DNA of 64,000 nucleotides from Rhyzopertha dominica (GCA_025024175.1 QCXZ01000137.1:1736001-1800000); one strand, 5' to 3'. Positions 46,877-58,108 are shown, counted from the first letter of the stretch. Translations and numbers: made by a program. Notes: generated by a model not told the origin, from the sequence alone.

Positions 46877-46908
46877 GTTCTTGGAAATGCCCGCATCACA
46901 ACGAAGGG
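46877..46908 (+). other. Candidate 32-nt exon (microexon)
   Basis: A strong polypyrimidine tract and acceptor (ctcttttttctttgcag) precede 32 bases that are followed directly by a consensus donor (gtgagt). All three frames are open; one reads SWKCPHHNEG. The length is not a multiple of three. I do not recognise the peptide. It would fit an internal exon of a long-intron gene, but could be chance. Confidence 0.35.
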
Positions 46909-47876
46909 GTGAGTTTTTTTTATAATTTTAACGTGTTATGTAGTGGTCTAATAACCACTTATCGTAAAAAGCCATCTCTATTTAATACCTTAATGTCGCA
47001 ATTTAATACATCACAATTTTACGACAGCTGCCACCGTATTATTTGCGGCTAGGCGACCTGACATAAATTTAACACCTCGCGATAACGTGACGTGGTCCCC
47101 ACGCTGGCAAATTGACGTGTGAAATTCCGTGTTTGTTATCATAAAGTAATTAGCGAATGTGTGTTGCTTTGTTTGCCTGACCAGTAACATAATAGCTGGC
47201 GCAGGGGGGCTGTGTGACGTTAATTTAATCTTTTTGCGGTCAGGCTGGAACATTAACTGTATATAGATGCAGTTTGAAAACGAATCCAGTGTTTGTAAAA
47301 TAGAAATTCAGCAAAAACGCTCTTAATTTCCTTAACTTACTTATTGATATCACTTTTGGTAACATGATGTAAATGAGCAATTTTCAAGTAATGGTTTATG
47401 ATCCCCTATTGTTTTCTGCAAGGAATTTAGCTAACTACGGATGTATTTCCGTTCTATGTAACTCTGCAGAAACCNTTGAGACCATATTGTTTAGAAGGAG
47501 TATTTCAGCATGATTTTATTAAATGATTACTAATTTATTTGATTTTCTCAGCATCTGGCTGAGCATCTGGACAATAGCGGTTAAATATATCTTATTCATG
47601 TTGATTTCAGCATCCCTTTCTGTCTTTATAGCCCATGAAGGTGTTTCCCATTATCAGCTAACGGCATAACTAAAATTTATCGGTGTTAGCAACTTTTTTT
47701 ACCTTCAAATATTAACATGGTGGTAAAGATCAGCTTTCAGATAGGTCTTTGTACTAGGGCGTATTGATATGTATTTGGCCTTGTTCTTGCTAGGTAACCC
47801 TTTCACAAATAAATACTTGGTCACTTACCAAAACTCGTGTTTATCATAATTTAGCTTTCTTTAAAAAAACTCACAG
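46909..47876. other. Non-coding stretch with a mixed-GC block at 46990-47260
   Basis: The block lies about 80 bp after the candidate exon and has aagtaattagcg and gacgttaatttaatc. 47260-47876 is AT-rich; nothing recognised. Confidence 0.3.
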
Positions 47877-48099
47877 CATTTATTACATTAATGTTATTGA
47901 NTAAACATTTTTCAAACAAAAATTTGTTTTACAATACCGAATTTACTTAAAGCAAATGATTGAAGTTTATGTCAAAATTTATGAATTTATACAGCTCTCT
48001 ACGTTTTATATTTTCAAGGCGATGAACAATTATCTGCAAATGTATTTAGGGTTGCATTTTTAATTTCGTCAGTGTCATTATCATTCGTGAAACATCCTG
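47877..48099 (+). mobile_element. Mariner-like element, 3'-end remnant (copy C)
   Basis: From cattaatgttattga to the terminus cgtgaaacatcctg, followed by TA, this matches the last part of copies A and B: the non-coding 3' region and one terminal inverted repeat. The transposase and the other end are gone. Confidence 0.88.
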
Positions 48100-49448
48100 T
48101 ATTATCGTATAAATCGTGCAAATGCAATAAGTTTATTCTTTAAACTACTGGGTAAGAAACTGACTAAAAATAGCATTGACAAAAAGATTAATTATTTTAA
48201 AACATAATCCACCACATATCAAACGCTAATCCACCTTTGTAAATATTCTAGCCATTAATGTTTTAAAATGTTTTTGAACGAAGTTTGCTGAGAATTCTTC
48301 GCCGTGGTCCTTTATTTGTTTTTGTTTCCCATTATGTGTCGTATATCTTTTGTTTTACTAGGGCCTAAATTCTCTCAAAAAGGTCCTAATTGATTGAATG
48401 CCACAAAAAAAACAAAAAAGTACGTACAGACTTTTTCTTTACACACCCATATTATTACTACTATTATTTACTGCTACATATATGCTATCGCTTTAGAATA
48501 GACTCTAGAGCTTTTGCCCCAAATCCCCCCTCCCACATACACCCCTAATTGATCGATCATCGCTCCAAAGGCGTATCAGTAAAACAATGGCTCTAATTGG
48601 TGTTTTCCTCTTTCTTGCGTTTTTGCCGGGGTCCCAGCTCGGCTAACCGATGTTAAAGAGCCCCCATACATCTAGCCGGTGTATCTCCCGAGATGCCGGA
48701 GTGGGAATGAGAGAGCTCCCGGATCCCCTCTCTGGGGCACCATGATTCTTCCGGTGAGGCCTCCCTCACGATGTTTACGGACTTGTTTCCATTTCTGTTC
48801 TTTTAATGTTACATTTACAATACAATGGGATAAAGCCGGTAAATTCCGAAGGCGATGTTTATTTTAGCGTCACTGTTCGTGGACAATCGAGAACAATATC
48901 GTTTAGGGGACCTTGTGCAGCTTACTTTCCGTCAGCCATTTTTAGATTAGAAACTGATGGAGTTAGTTTGACGTACGACTTTTAAGCAAGAGCTTTTTAG
49001 GCTTTATAGCTGCCTGTCTTATAGCTACGTCAGTTGACAGGAAGGTAAACAATTACGTAGGTATATAAAGGGCTACTTAAATTGATCAAAAATACACAGA
49101 AGCTATATATTTTAGTCGTTTTCAGATCAAAAAAATATAACGCAACCATCANACTTTATTATTGTTTGTTACTATATACTTTCATTTTTAATGTCAGTAC
49201 GTTATTAACCCTGAAAAGAGTAGATGAAACTTTGGTAAAATAAACGATGCAATTTTCTACTGTTTAGTACACTATGGGTTACTTTTTATATTAGCTTATC
49301 CTGGTGCTGGCTCTTAGACAGCCGAAAGCACATTAAAGGTTACGTTCGTTAGCTAATATTTTTTGTAACAAAACTTTTAATTGGTATAGCAAATGATGCT
49401 ACATGTCGAAAGGGCATGGAGGATAATGAAACTCCTTACCATATCATA
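48100..49448. other. Non-coding stretch with a GC-rich block at 48500-48880
   Basis: The block has cctaattgatcgatcatcg, ggctctaattggtg and a CpG-rich stretch near 48640-48770. No ORF is convincing. 48880-49448 is AT-rich with nothing recognised. Confidence 0.35.
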
Positions 49449-50911
49449 CACTTACCATAACGAAAAACGGAACAGCTGAATTTTTTAAAACAAATTAAAA
49501 ATTTAGACGCTTTGTGATGTTTTTTATTATAATATCTTAAACAGAGACATAATAACATGTTTTAAGTATTATTTAACAACAATTGAACGATTATGTGAAA
49601 AGAAAAATTGTTTTGTTACAAATTAATAAATGACGATGAAATAGCACAAATTGATGCTGTTGCAAAATGACGTTAAATTAATCAAAACTGCAACAATTTG
49701 TTATCAAAAACTGGAAAGACGCATTTTTAATAACGGGTTGCCCCCATGCGCTTGAATTAATGCATGTATTCTCCTTGGCATGCCTAAAATCAAATGGCGA
49801 ATGTGCTCTTGAGGAATACGTTTCCAATCCTCTAAAAGAGCTGTTCAATTGGGTTCACATCTGGACTTATCGCTGGGCACTCCATAACAGCAATGGTTAA
49901 TTCGTTTAAGTACTGTTGTGTGATTCTCGCGGTGTGCGGTCTGGCATTGTCATGCATCAGAAGAAAGTCACGTCCAATAAAATCAACATAGGGGACAACA
50001 AGATCTTGGAGAATTTCATCAATGTACCTGGCAGCAGTTAAGGAGCCTCTTGGAAGGAAGTACAATTCTGTGCGTGCCCCCAGAGAAATTCCTACCCACA
50101 CCATAACTGAGCCCCCTTGGTAACCTACCCTGGGACTGAAGGTACATTCTGCAAAACGCTCTTGTTGTCTTTGCCATACTCTTTCACGACCATCTGGAGA
50201 CCGCGGGCTAAATCTGGACTCATCGGTAAACAAAACGCGTACCCATTCATTTTCACCCCAGTGCTCGTGATTTCTGGTAAACTGAAGTCGAGCAACATGA
50301 TGACGCCTAAGAAGCTCTGGGCCTGTTGCAGGTCTACCACTGGTAAGATTGGCTTCTCCAAGTCTTCGTCTAACTGTTCGCTCACTTACATTGGTATTCT
50401 GGGCGTGATGAAGTCGATTTCTTGTCTCTACAGCCGTAGCACGACGATCTGAAAGACTTTGTAAGACGATAAATCGATCATCTTGAGCTTTAGTTCTTCA
50501 TTGGGGTTTCAGGTCGTCTGGTGTAAGCTCCAGTTTCCAAGAAACGTGTAAAAATACGGTGCACAGTGCTATTGGATATGTGATATCCTTGGGCAACATA
50601 TCGTTCAGTTCTTTTATCTTGAAGGAATGCAACAATGGCAGTTGCGGTTCGGTTCGGGATTAACAGCCAGAACAACACCTCTTTAGAATGTGATTTACAC
50701 CTGTCAGATTTCTCAAAATAATAATTAGAAAGCATTGTTACCGTGGGTTCATGGCCAACTATGCACTTCTAAGTAATAAGATCTGTGCAATACTTAAAAC
50801 ATGTTGTCATGTTTGTACTTAAGATATTATAATAATAAAACCTCACAAAACGTTAAAATTTTAAGCTTGTTTAAAAAAATTCATCTGCTGAGTTTTTCGT
50901 GCCGGTGAGCG
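49449..50911 (-). mobile_element. Tc1-like transposon with long diverged TIRs
   Basis: Imperfect inverted repeats of roughly 100 bp lie at 49449-49550 and 50820-50911. They begin cacttacc and, on the opposite strand, cgctcacc, and share aacgaaaaa/cacgaaaaa and a ttataatatctt block. Both ends abut TA (49447-49448 and 50912-50913). The transposase reads on the minus strand. A second inverted-repeat unit begins only about 125 bp beyond the right end. Confidence 0.85.
49704..50735 (-). pseudogene. Tc1-like transposase (DD34E), broken
   Basis: The N-terminal part (50735-50500) has an HTH (ISNSTVHRIFTRFLETG) after a degenerate leader. A frame change near 50497 leads into a long open stretch down to 49832. 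That stretch includes VRRRLGEANLTSGRP, LFTDESRFSPRSPDGRERVW, GGSVMVWVGISLGARTELYF, LLMHDNARPHTARI and CPAISPDVNPIEQL. The second and third acidic residues are 34 apart, so the DD34E triad is present. A deletion of roughly 25-30 codons with frame loss follows PIEQ. The C-terminal piece LLEDWKRIPQEHIRHLI continues in another frame to 49704. Confidence 0.88.
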
Positions 50912-51036
50912 TATATGTAATATTCATAGAGATGAGAAGATAAACACCACCAGCTAATGTTATAGGCTCGTCACGAAAGACTACTGACTGGATGCAGTGG
51001 TCCTCTAGATTGAAATCTAGGTAGTCATATTGGTGG

Positions 51037-51181
51037 ATTATATTACGGCATCTCGCTCTCGAGATCACTATTATTTCACTAGTAGTACCGCTATTTGTCG
51101 CTAGGTGGCCACAAGTTTAAAGAAAAACTGCACGACCGGCAAGGCCAGATCGCACAATATATCACATCTGCTATCATTCGC
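51037..51181. repeat. Left inverted arm (about 145 bp)
   Basis: Inverted copy of 55442-55586. The arms differ mainly near the tip, where left has acggcatctcgctctcgaga and right (complement) has aggcatctcgctcgaagaga. That both tip forms occur together in the palindrome at 55265-55385 suggests two terminus variants. Confidence 0.92.
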
Positions 51182-51459
51182 TTTTTGTGCTTGGTGGTGT
51201 TCACATGTTCGCACAGCGGTAAGTTTTCGTTTTCGTTTTACCATCCTTTGTTTTTTCTAGTTAGGAGGAAAAGTATGCAGGAATAAGGCCCAGTTTTCCG
51301 TCACCCGACCGTTTGCCAGGCAGAGCATATCTAGGTGTTAAAAGCTCTAGTAGCACTTTAACCTAGCAAAGGATGACAGTTGTCGACATGACACAGCTCT
51401 CCTTCTACACAGTTCAGCTAGAGAATTTTTATTTGGCGGTCTATCAGCCCCTTTTCGGA

Positions 51460-51765
51460 GATTAGTGTCCTTAATTAACCACGGTCCACAAGACGTGGAA
51501 GGCAGCTCGACTATTGGCAGTTATTAGAGGCCCTTTGTTCGGACCTAGTGTCCATAGTTATTAACCACGGTCCACAAGACGTGGTAGGCAGCTCGGCTAT
51601 TGGCAGTTAATTAGAGGCCCTTTGTTCGGACCTAGTGTCCATAGGCGTTAACCACGGTCCACAAGACGTGGTAGGCAGCTCGGCTATTGGCAGTTAATTA
51701 GAGGCCCTTTGTTCGGACCTAGTGTCCATAGGGGTTAACCACGGTCCACAAGACGTGGTAGAGAG
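51460..51765. repeat. Tandem array, about 87-bp unit, 3.5 copies
   Basis: Units begin at ccacggtccacaagacgtgg at about 51479, 51565, 51652 and 51739 (periods 86, 87, 87). Each contains a short hairpin (CCACG...CGTGG), then ggcagctcg.ctattggcagtt and ggccctttgttcggacctag. The first unit is the most diverged. No function known. Confidence 0.95.
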
Positions 51766-52189
51766 CAACAGATTTGGACTGTTTACCTGGATCAATTCGT
51801 ATCCAAGTACGACTTTTATCTATAGCTTGGATTTTATTAATGGTGGTCCATCAGCGCCACCTCTTAGGTCAGGGTGCTGGGATTCCACGGACGGCGAACT
51901 CGAGAAGTTTTTCGCCCACAGGCTTTTCTTTTTAGGAAGCACTGATTGATTCGACTACTGTCGACATCATAGTTGCAGTTACAGGCGGTCCTAAAGACGC
52001 CTGTTTTTATGAGCAGTGCATTATTCACCATGCCTTACAAAAAGTGTATGTACCTACCTACTCTGTCATTCTCATCATTCTGTTTGAGATAGATTTTTTT
52101 GTGCGGTCAGCAGACGCCCTCATTCAGGAGCAGAGGATAGAAGGCCTTTATTCCATATTGACGGCATCGGCAAAATTATTAGGTTGATA

Positions 52190-52278
52190 AACCGATTTTC
52201 GCCGATCACCGTAGTTAAGCAACACCGGGCGCGGTCAGTACTTGTATGGGTGACCGCTTAGGATGTCCGCAGGCTGTT
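52190..52278 (+). pseudogene. 5S rRNA-derived segment (5'-truncated)
   Basis: About 89 bp match the 3' three-quarters of 5S rRNA. They span cgccgatcaccgtagttaag and aacaccgggcgcggtcagta, then tgggtgaccgctta, then a degenerate 3' stem. The internal promoter elements (A box, intermediate element, C box) lie within this part. The first 30 or so bases of 5S are missing. A run of T (near 52285) follows and could end pol III transcription. The segment may be a pseudogene or a 5S-type promoter, as used by SINE3-like elements. Confidence 0.8.
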
Positions 52279-52289
52279 TACATGTTTTT

Positions 52290-55260
52290 TTTTACTGCTT
52301 TTTTAGCTCACTAAATAATCACATTATTTGAAGTTCTAACAGAACTTGCAGACACTCAGGATTATTTTCAGAAGCAGCATGGAAGAAGGTTGTTTGGCCT
52401 TATTCACCAGGATATATTTCAACCCAGCCATAAAAATAATTTTGTTAAGCTGGCAAAATCTTTAAGTTATCAGTTTAGATAAAGGAGGGAGAGAGCATAA
52501 ACTAGGAGAGAAGGAGAAACAGAAGTAGACTAAGTCTCTTCGTTCATGAAAGTTCCTTTTATTCCTCCTGTTCTGCATTGGTTTTAACCTCCTTAGAATA
52601 CTATTATGTATACCCTCATCTTAGGTCAAGAGCTGTCGTTCTATTTCCATTGAGGAAAGTCGTGAAAAGGGTAGCATTCATGTATCAGCTGCGCAGACTT
52701 ATCTATTCTTGGTTATTATACCAGACAGAAAGATGTTCATCTTAAATTTTGTAATGAAAGCTTATACTTTAGGCCAGGTTCCTACATAAGATTGTAGAGT
52801 CACTAGCAATTTTGCACCCACCTTCTTTATAACATCACAGACTCTTTAAACTTCGTTATATATTTCAAACTTTTCAGCCTGTTTCAGCATTTTTCAGCTT
52901 TTAAGTAAGATAGGTGAACAATAAAATTCGCGCACCAATTCAGATTCAGATCCATGCGCCTCCGCTTTCAGTCATCGATAGATGGCGCTCTCGGTCTGTC
53001 GTGCATTGGATGGCAGTTCGCTGGTTCTCCAGCAGAGTGTACGCGGTGCCTGCATTGCCGGCCATCATTATCTTACGTTTTATCATTTGAAGTCGTTTAG
53101 TTTTGTCATGACGTTTCATACATTTGGTAATAGCGACATAAATATGAACTAAAATTATGTAATTACTTTACAAGGCATAAAATGCCCAGACTACTCCTGT
53201 TGCATTTAGAATTAGGTGAAAGAGAGGACCAAGATAGACACTGGAGGATCCATCATCTGGCAATCAGGGAAGATGGTTTTAAAAAGCATTACATATAGAG
53301 ACATAATCCTTCAGAGTTAGAAGAGCTGTTATGTAAGGCATATAGTAAGATATTGTCTGGTCTTCAGTTTCTCAATGAGAATTGTTGATATATCCCCTAT
53401 GCAATTAATGCAAAAATTTTGTCTGAAAAAACAGACGTGTTTTGGCAAAATATAGTTTGTACCTATTGCCAATAAAATAAAAGAAGACTGTTTTTTAAGA
53501 CACAGAGCGTTCACCAAAGGTGGGGCGCTACTTAGGTTCCTGTAAACCCGCAGAGGTCGGGGTTATAAATTTTTAAGGATTTATTTATTGCCTACTTAGA
53601 ATTGTTTGCATCTTTTATTTACATAGAAAATGGGTAGTATTCCAAAATCAGGTTCTGATAGCTCTAGTTAATTATCGTATGGCGATTAACATATTTTAAT
53701 AGATCTATATGAGTAGGTACATACATTAATTCATTACTTATTTTACTTAATTGGCTAGTTTCCAATCCTGTCGATTTTGGGTGCTGGGAGATCCTCGAGA
53801 GTTCAGCGGCCAAGTTGTAGACTATTTAGCCTTGATATCAGGGTTCTCCTCTGGGAGGTTAGTTACTATGCACCCATTAAATATTTCTTGCATTTATAAA
53901 GGGCACAAATACTGATAATTTAAGATTTAAATTGATGGTCTTTTATTTGTCAGTTTACTTTAGTTTAATTGTCAACACTGAATAGACAAAGGGTGTGATA
54001 TTAAGACATACAGTTTCGTTGTTCGTTTAGAAGATCTAAACGAGAATTTAATTAAGCAGATCTGTGTGCTAGGTTCAGCTAGCTTATATAAGATTAAGTC
54101 AATTTTCAAGCTGAGCTTGAATCAATAGGTTTCTGCCAGAACTGAATTGAAGAACAATTAGTTGTTTTTTGGAGATTATATTTTCTGATTTTCCTGGATT
54201 ATTCCAGTTATGAGGCATTAGCATATTCAGAAAAATATTCGCCTTATGTATTCCTTCCTTTCTTGAAAGGAACAGAAATGGATTAAGGTGTAGATATGTT
54301 ATCGCCTTCCTTTGGGAATTATCAATTTTAACCATTCTTCCTTTATATGTCAGACTGTTATCAGACAAGCTATTCAGAAGGAGGAATAGCAGAAGATCTC
54401 ATCAATATAGGTCTTTCTCAGGTTGTTTAGAACAAATCGATAAGTTCACAATGGGTGATGAAGATTTTCTCAGAAGACTAAAGTCCTTGTTCAGTCAGAT
54501 GCTGTAATTTTAGAAATATATTTTTATAGATTTTGGTTGCTATTTTGTAACTGACAATTGTTTGAGCTCAGTTTATTTACTATTCTGATCAATTTGGTTA
54601 TCATAGTGCTATTTTATTAATAGCATAATAGCATATATAGCATATACGTCCAGAAGTTTATTACTTCGATTGGGATATTAGAAACAGGTTTTAAAATATT
54701 TAAATTTATAGCAAAATAGGTTACTGCATTTGGATTAACCGATGTTCTATGGATAAAAATTAAAATAGCTACAACTTCTATAGGGCTGTAATGTGTAATA
54801 AGTTGATTCTTTTTATGTCTGCCCTTGGTATATAGGAATCATTAATTAAAGAAAATTGTGAATTGCATGATCGTTCATCGATTCTTTTGGGGCGAATAAG
54901 ATTACTACGTTTAAGCTCAGGGAGACCTTTTCTAAGACAAGGAAAGAGGACACACTGACATTAGCAGGGATAGTTCAGAGAACATTTTCAGCTTTTTTAA
55001 CCATATGTGGAAGACCTAGATTGACAGGTAACTAGAGAATCTACCACCCAGGTATGAACGAAAGGCCGTTTTGAAATTTTCGGTTTATAACCGATCATTT
55101 TCTCTGGTTTAGATATTTTTATACTAGGATTGTAACCAGAGATTTAGTTCATTTGCTTATCTTGTTGTATTAACAATTCCAGATGATGTCTATAAACATA
55201 AACAAATGTCTTGACGCTGTGCTCTGTTTTGCTGTTTTTTGCAACATCGATTTCTTTAAA
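52290..55260. other. Interior of the inverted-repeat element, non-coding
   Basis: AT-rich, no recognisable domain. A short frame from ATG 53181 (MPRLLLLHLELGERE) ends after about 39 codons and has no known match. A GC-richer patch at 52940-53060 has a gatagatggcgctctcgg word. Confidence 0.45.
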
Positions 55261-55264
55261 CTGC

Positions 55265-55385
55265 TACTAGTGAAATAATAGTGATCTCGAGAGCGAGATG
55301 CCGTAATATAATTCTACGATCAAACGAACTTACCTGTGAAGTTCGATCGTAATTATATTAGGCATCTCGCTCGAAGAGATCACTC
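55265..55385. repeat. Head-to-head palindrome of terminal sequences
   Basis: Arms gtgatctc...gagatgcc(g)taatataatt at 55283-55313 and the complement at 55352-55385 enclose a spacer (acgatcaaacgaacttacct and onward), itself a partial hairpin. The spacer recurs inverted at 55587-55622. This is the structure expected from joining two element ends or from an inversion at the end. Confidence 0.8.
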
Positions 55386-55628
55386 CCTCCCTACCCTAAA
55401 TTTTTTCCCCTCATGATTTGCGATGTTGCAAAACTGGATAAGCGAATAATAGCAGATGTGATATATTGTGCGATCTGGCCTTGCCGGTCGTGCAGTTTTT
55501 CTTTAAACTTGTGGCCACCTAGCGACAAATAGCGGTACTACTAGTGAAATAATAGTGATCTCTTCGAGCGAGATGCCTAATATAATTACGATCGAACTTC
55601 ACAGGTAAGTTCGTTTGATCGTAGAATT

Positions 55629-56626
55629 ATGNCTGGGTTTAACATTACATCGCAATTATCTTCTGACGAGCCTGCAGCAGTGGTGAAACGCGAGTCGCGA
55701 GATCCGAAAAGCCAGAAGTAATCCAAATTTTATAAAATTATTAATGGAAATTGCAACACAAACATTTAAGCAACCCCCCTGCGTAATACTGATATCGGCA
55801 CACACCAAGAAATTCTCCCAAAAACCCACCCCAACTCCAGAATTCGTCGCGGCACGCATTTGAATACGTGAAAAGGGAAGCGTATCCGTGCGAGAGCATT
55901 GTGAGGAATAAACAAATCAAACGGTGACTGGATAGGTGCGGAAGGCTCTCTCCGTGAAAGCAGACACTACTCCGGAGGTGTTGCTTATTCCGGGGTAGAT
56001 GCCTGTCGTCCCTCGGGACGCGCTGACGGGGCGAGACGAGCCCAGGACAGCTTGATGCCTCCGTCGCCGTGCAGCTATTGTGCATTACAGCTTCTGCTAT
56101 CAGCGCCGCCGGCCTGATGGATACCCGAGAACATCAGTCACGGGACGGAGGTGCCTGCTAAAGATGACACTCGATTTGGGGCGTCGCATTTGCTGAACGC
56201 TGCACGTCAGTTATGGGAAGAGTGGAAGCTTGAGAGAAAGCTTGTCTCCAGGTTTTTTAATGTGACTAAAGAACGGAAGCTGACGTAAACAGTAAACATG
56301 GGTATGCACTGCCCATCTTAAACAATTAGTGTTGTTTATTAAACTTTTTGAGAAATAAAGCATCTTCTTCTTGTTGGATAAGGTTACAAATCTTTTCGAG
56401 TTAGCGATCCAAGTGAGGGGGCTTCTACATTGTTTTTTTTTGTTCAAAAGTATACCCCATATCTGCATATATATTGGCAGTCCCTATGAAATCTTAGTGC
56501 CACTTTATTATCCATAAGTTAGTTCTAAAATGGATCAAATATTGGAAAATTTGTGAAAAAAATCGAACTCAATACCCGCGAAAATGTGTAATAATTTTTA
56601 AACTAAAAGCGAATAGATTTTTTTTG
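55629..56626. other. Non-coding stretch with a GC-rich block at 55860-56220
   Basis: The block is CpG-rich (ctgtcgtccctcgggacgcg near 56005). The 114-codon minus frame across it (55741-56085) has no recognisable domain and is probably a by-product of GC content. 56220-56626 holds nothing recognised. Confidence 0.35.
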
Positions 56627-56895
56627 CTATGAGGGGGTACTGATAAATAATTTAACGCAGGCAAATTCAGCAATAATTCCCAAACACGGAAGTTTTTGTA
56701 GCTTGCTTAGTTTGCCTTTTGCACTTCTGTTGATAGTTTTATGCCGCCATGCTAAGGACTCATATGTAACTGTGGGTATCACAACTTTAGCATGGGTCCA
56801 GCAAACCATTTTTTGTTTTAATCCCGGCTTTCTTGATACTACCGTAAAGATGTTCTTGCTATACTGGTAACTTTTTACAGGCGGAGCCTGCTGGT
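56627..56895 (-). pseudogene. Jockey-like LINE C-terminal scrap (host of a nested insertion)
   Basis: Minus-strand text YSKNIFTVVSRKPGLKQKMV, CWTHAKVVIPTVTYESLAWR and GKLSKLQKLPCLGI matches the post-RT region of jockey-like proteins (WTH.AVIRP...YGSLVWW, LSKLQRLACLGI). It ends at the ATT tail of the next LINE, and an RT piece of the same type lies on the far side at 58130-58430. This implies the LINE inserted into it. Confidence 0.75.
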
Positions 56896-56897
56896 AT

Positions 56898-58108
56898 TTA
56901 ATAATATTAATAATAATATTTATTGTAACCAGCGAACCAAATGGTCCAAAGTGGACAATTAAATGTATACAAAAGCAATGCCAAATGCCATCAAAACAAT
57001 TTAACAACTTATTTCTAGTATTCAAATTACAAAAATTCAAATTAAGAATGTCAAAAACAGGATATCTTTCGCTAATCTCATTGTAAATGCGAACAAGCGA
57101 CAACATTGGACAATTGAGGTAGTGGAAGGTGTTGGGAGCCACGTATGTAAATGTCAAACAATTTCTGCTACACATTCTCGGAACAATGAAATTAATTTGG
57201 ACAGCAAGAGTGCTGAATATAACTTTCCATTAACTATTTTTTGCAAAAATGTTATACTATATACTTTTCTTCTGGCAAGAAGCGAATTCTTAGAAGTAAC
57301 TTCCAGTAGATAATTGTGATCAACATGCAGAGGTGGCCAAGAATGATGTTCTTTAAAATAAAGAAATTTAGCAAATTTCCGTTGCACATTTTCAATACAG
57401 TTTACATAAACTTGCTTATACGGTTGCCAGCAAGTACAACAATATTTCAATCTACAACGCACTAAAGAATAGTAAAGCAAGTTAATGCACCGTATATTAT
57501 TAAATTATCAAGCATTACGGAATATAAAACCCAACGATTCTCAAGCAACATTACAAATGTGTATTACATGCGGAGCGAACGTTAATTTCTTATCCATAAT
57601 TACATCCAAGTCAACAACTTGACTGCAACTCTTCAAAGGCGTACACAAATGTTATAATTAAATATTATTCTACCATTTCTTCTGGCAAATGTAATATTTT
57701 TGCATTTTTATAGTTAATATTTTACGCCGACACCAAGTAGCAAACGCATCAATAGAATCTTGCAATTCCCAACTGTTTACCACCGTATCAACAATCCTGG
57801 CTATCTTAAGGTCATCTGTATACATAAACGTGCGAGAATTGCTTAAACAATTTACAACATCATTATAATATATAATAAAAAGAAGTGGCCCTAAGGTGGA
57901 ACCATGTGGCACACCACTACATACATCATACACACTGGATATACAGCCTCCAAATTCTACATATTGCTTTGTACCAAAAACAAGAGACCTAATCAAAAAC
58001 AGCATACTGTCGCTAACTCTGTACTGACGCAATTTATGAAGCAAAATACAGTGGTGCACACGATCAAACGCCTTGGTTAGGTCTGTATTCTGTATAAATC
58101 ACATCAAC
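56898..58108 (-). mobile_element. 5'-truncated LINE (copy nested in jockey-like element)
   Basis: Reads on the minus strand from about 58108 to an ATT-rich tail at 56898-56923. Blocks are VDVIYT and TKAFDRVHHCIL (58100-58045), SGVPHGSTLGPLLFIIYY (about 57925-57875), MYTDDLKIARI (about 57825-57795, a YTDD box), then NVQRKFAKFLYFKEHHSWPP (about 57390-57335) and YVAPNTFHYLNCPMLSLV (about 57145-57095). Frameshifts near 58080, 57660 and 57170 disable it. It is similar in layout to copies 1 and 2 (QRRFLKYLYF against QRKFAKFLYF) but clearly a different family. Confidence 0.85.

Larger units (their letters stand above)
51037..55628. mobile_element. Unclassified 4.6-kb inverted-repeat element with 5S-derived segment
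   Basis: Near-identical inverted repeats of about 145 bp bound the unit (51037-51181 and 55442-55586). Inside are an 87-bp tandem array (51460-51765), a 5S rRNA-like segment (52190-52278) and 3 kb of AT-rich sequence. The longest internal frames are under 90 codons and show no transposase or polymerase motif. The right end is complex: a palindrome at 55265-55385 joins two copies of the terminal sequence head to head, and its spacer reappears outside the right arm at 55587-55628. The element would have to be non-autonomous. I cannot match it to a named family. TSDs were not identified. Confidence 0.6.

Noticed and set aside
51037..55628. Size and inverted ends recall an integrated parvovirus-like genome.
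   Set aside because: No replication-protein or capsid ORF or motif is present in any frame, and tandem arrays and 5S sequence are not part of such genomes.
55741..56085. 114-codon minus ORF.
   Set aside because: No recognisable domain and composition-driven.
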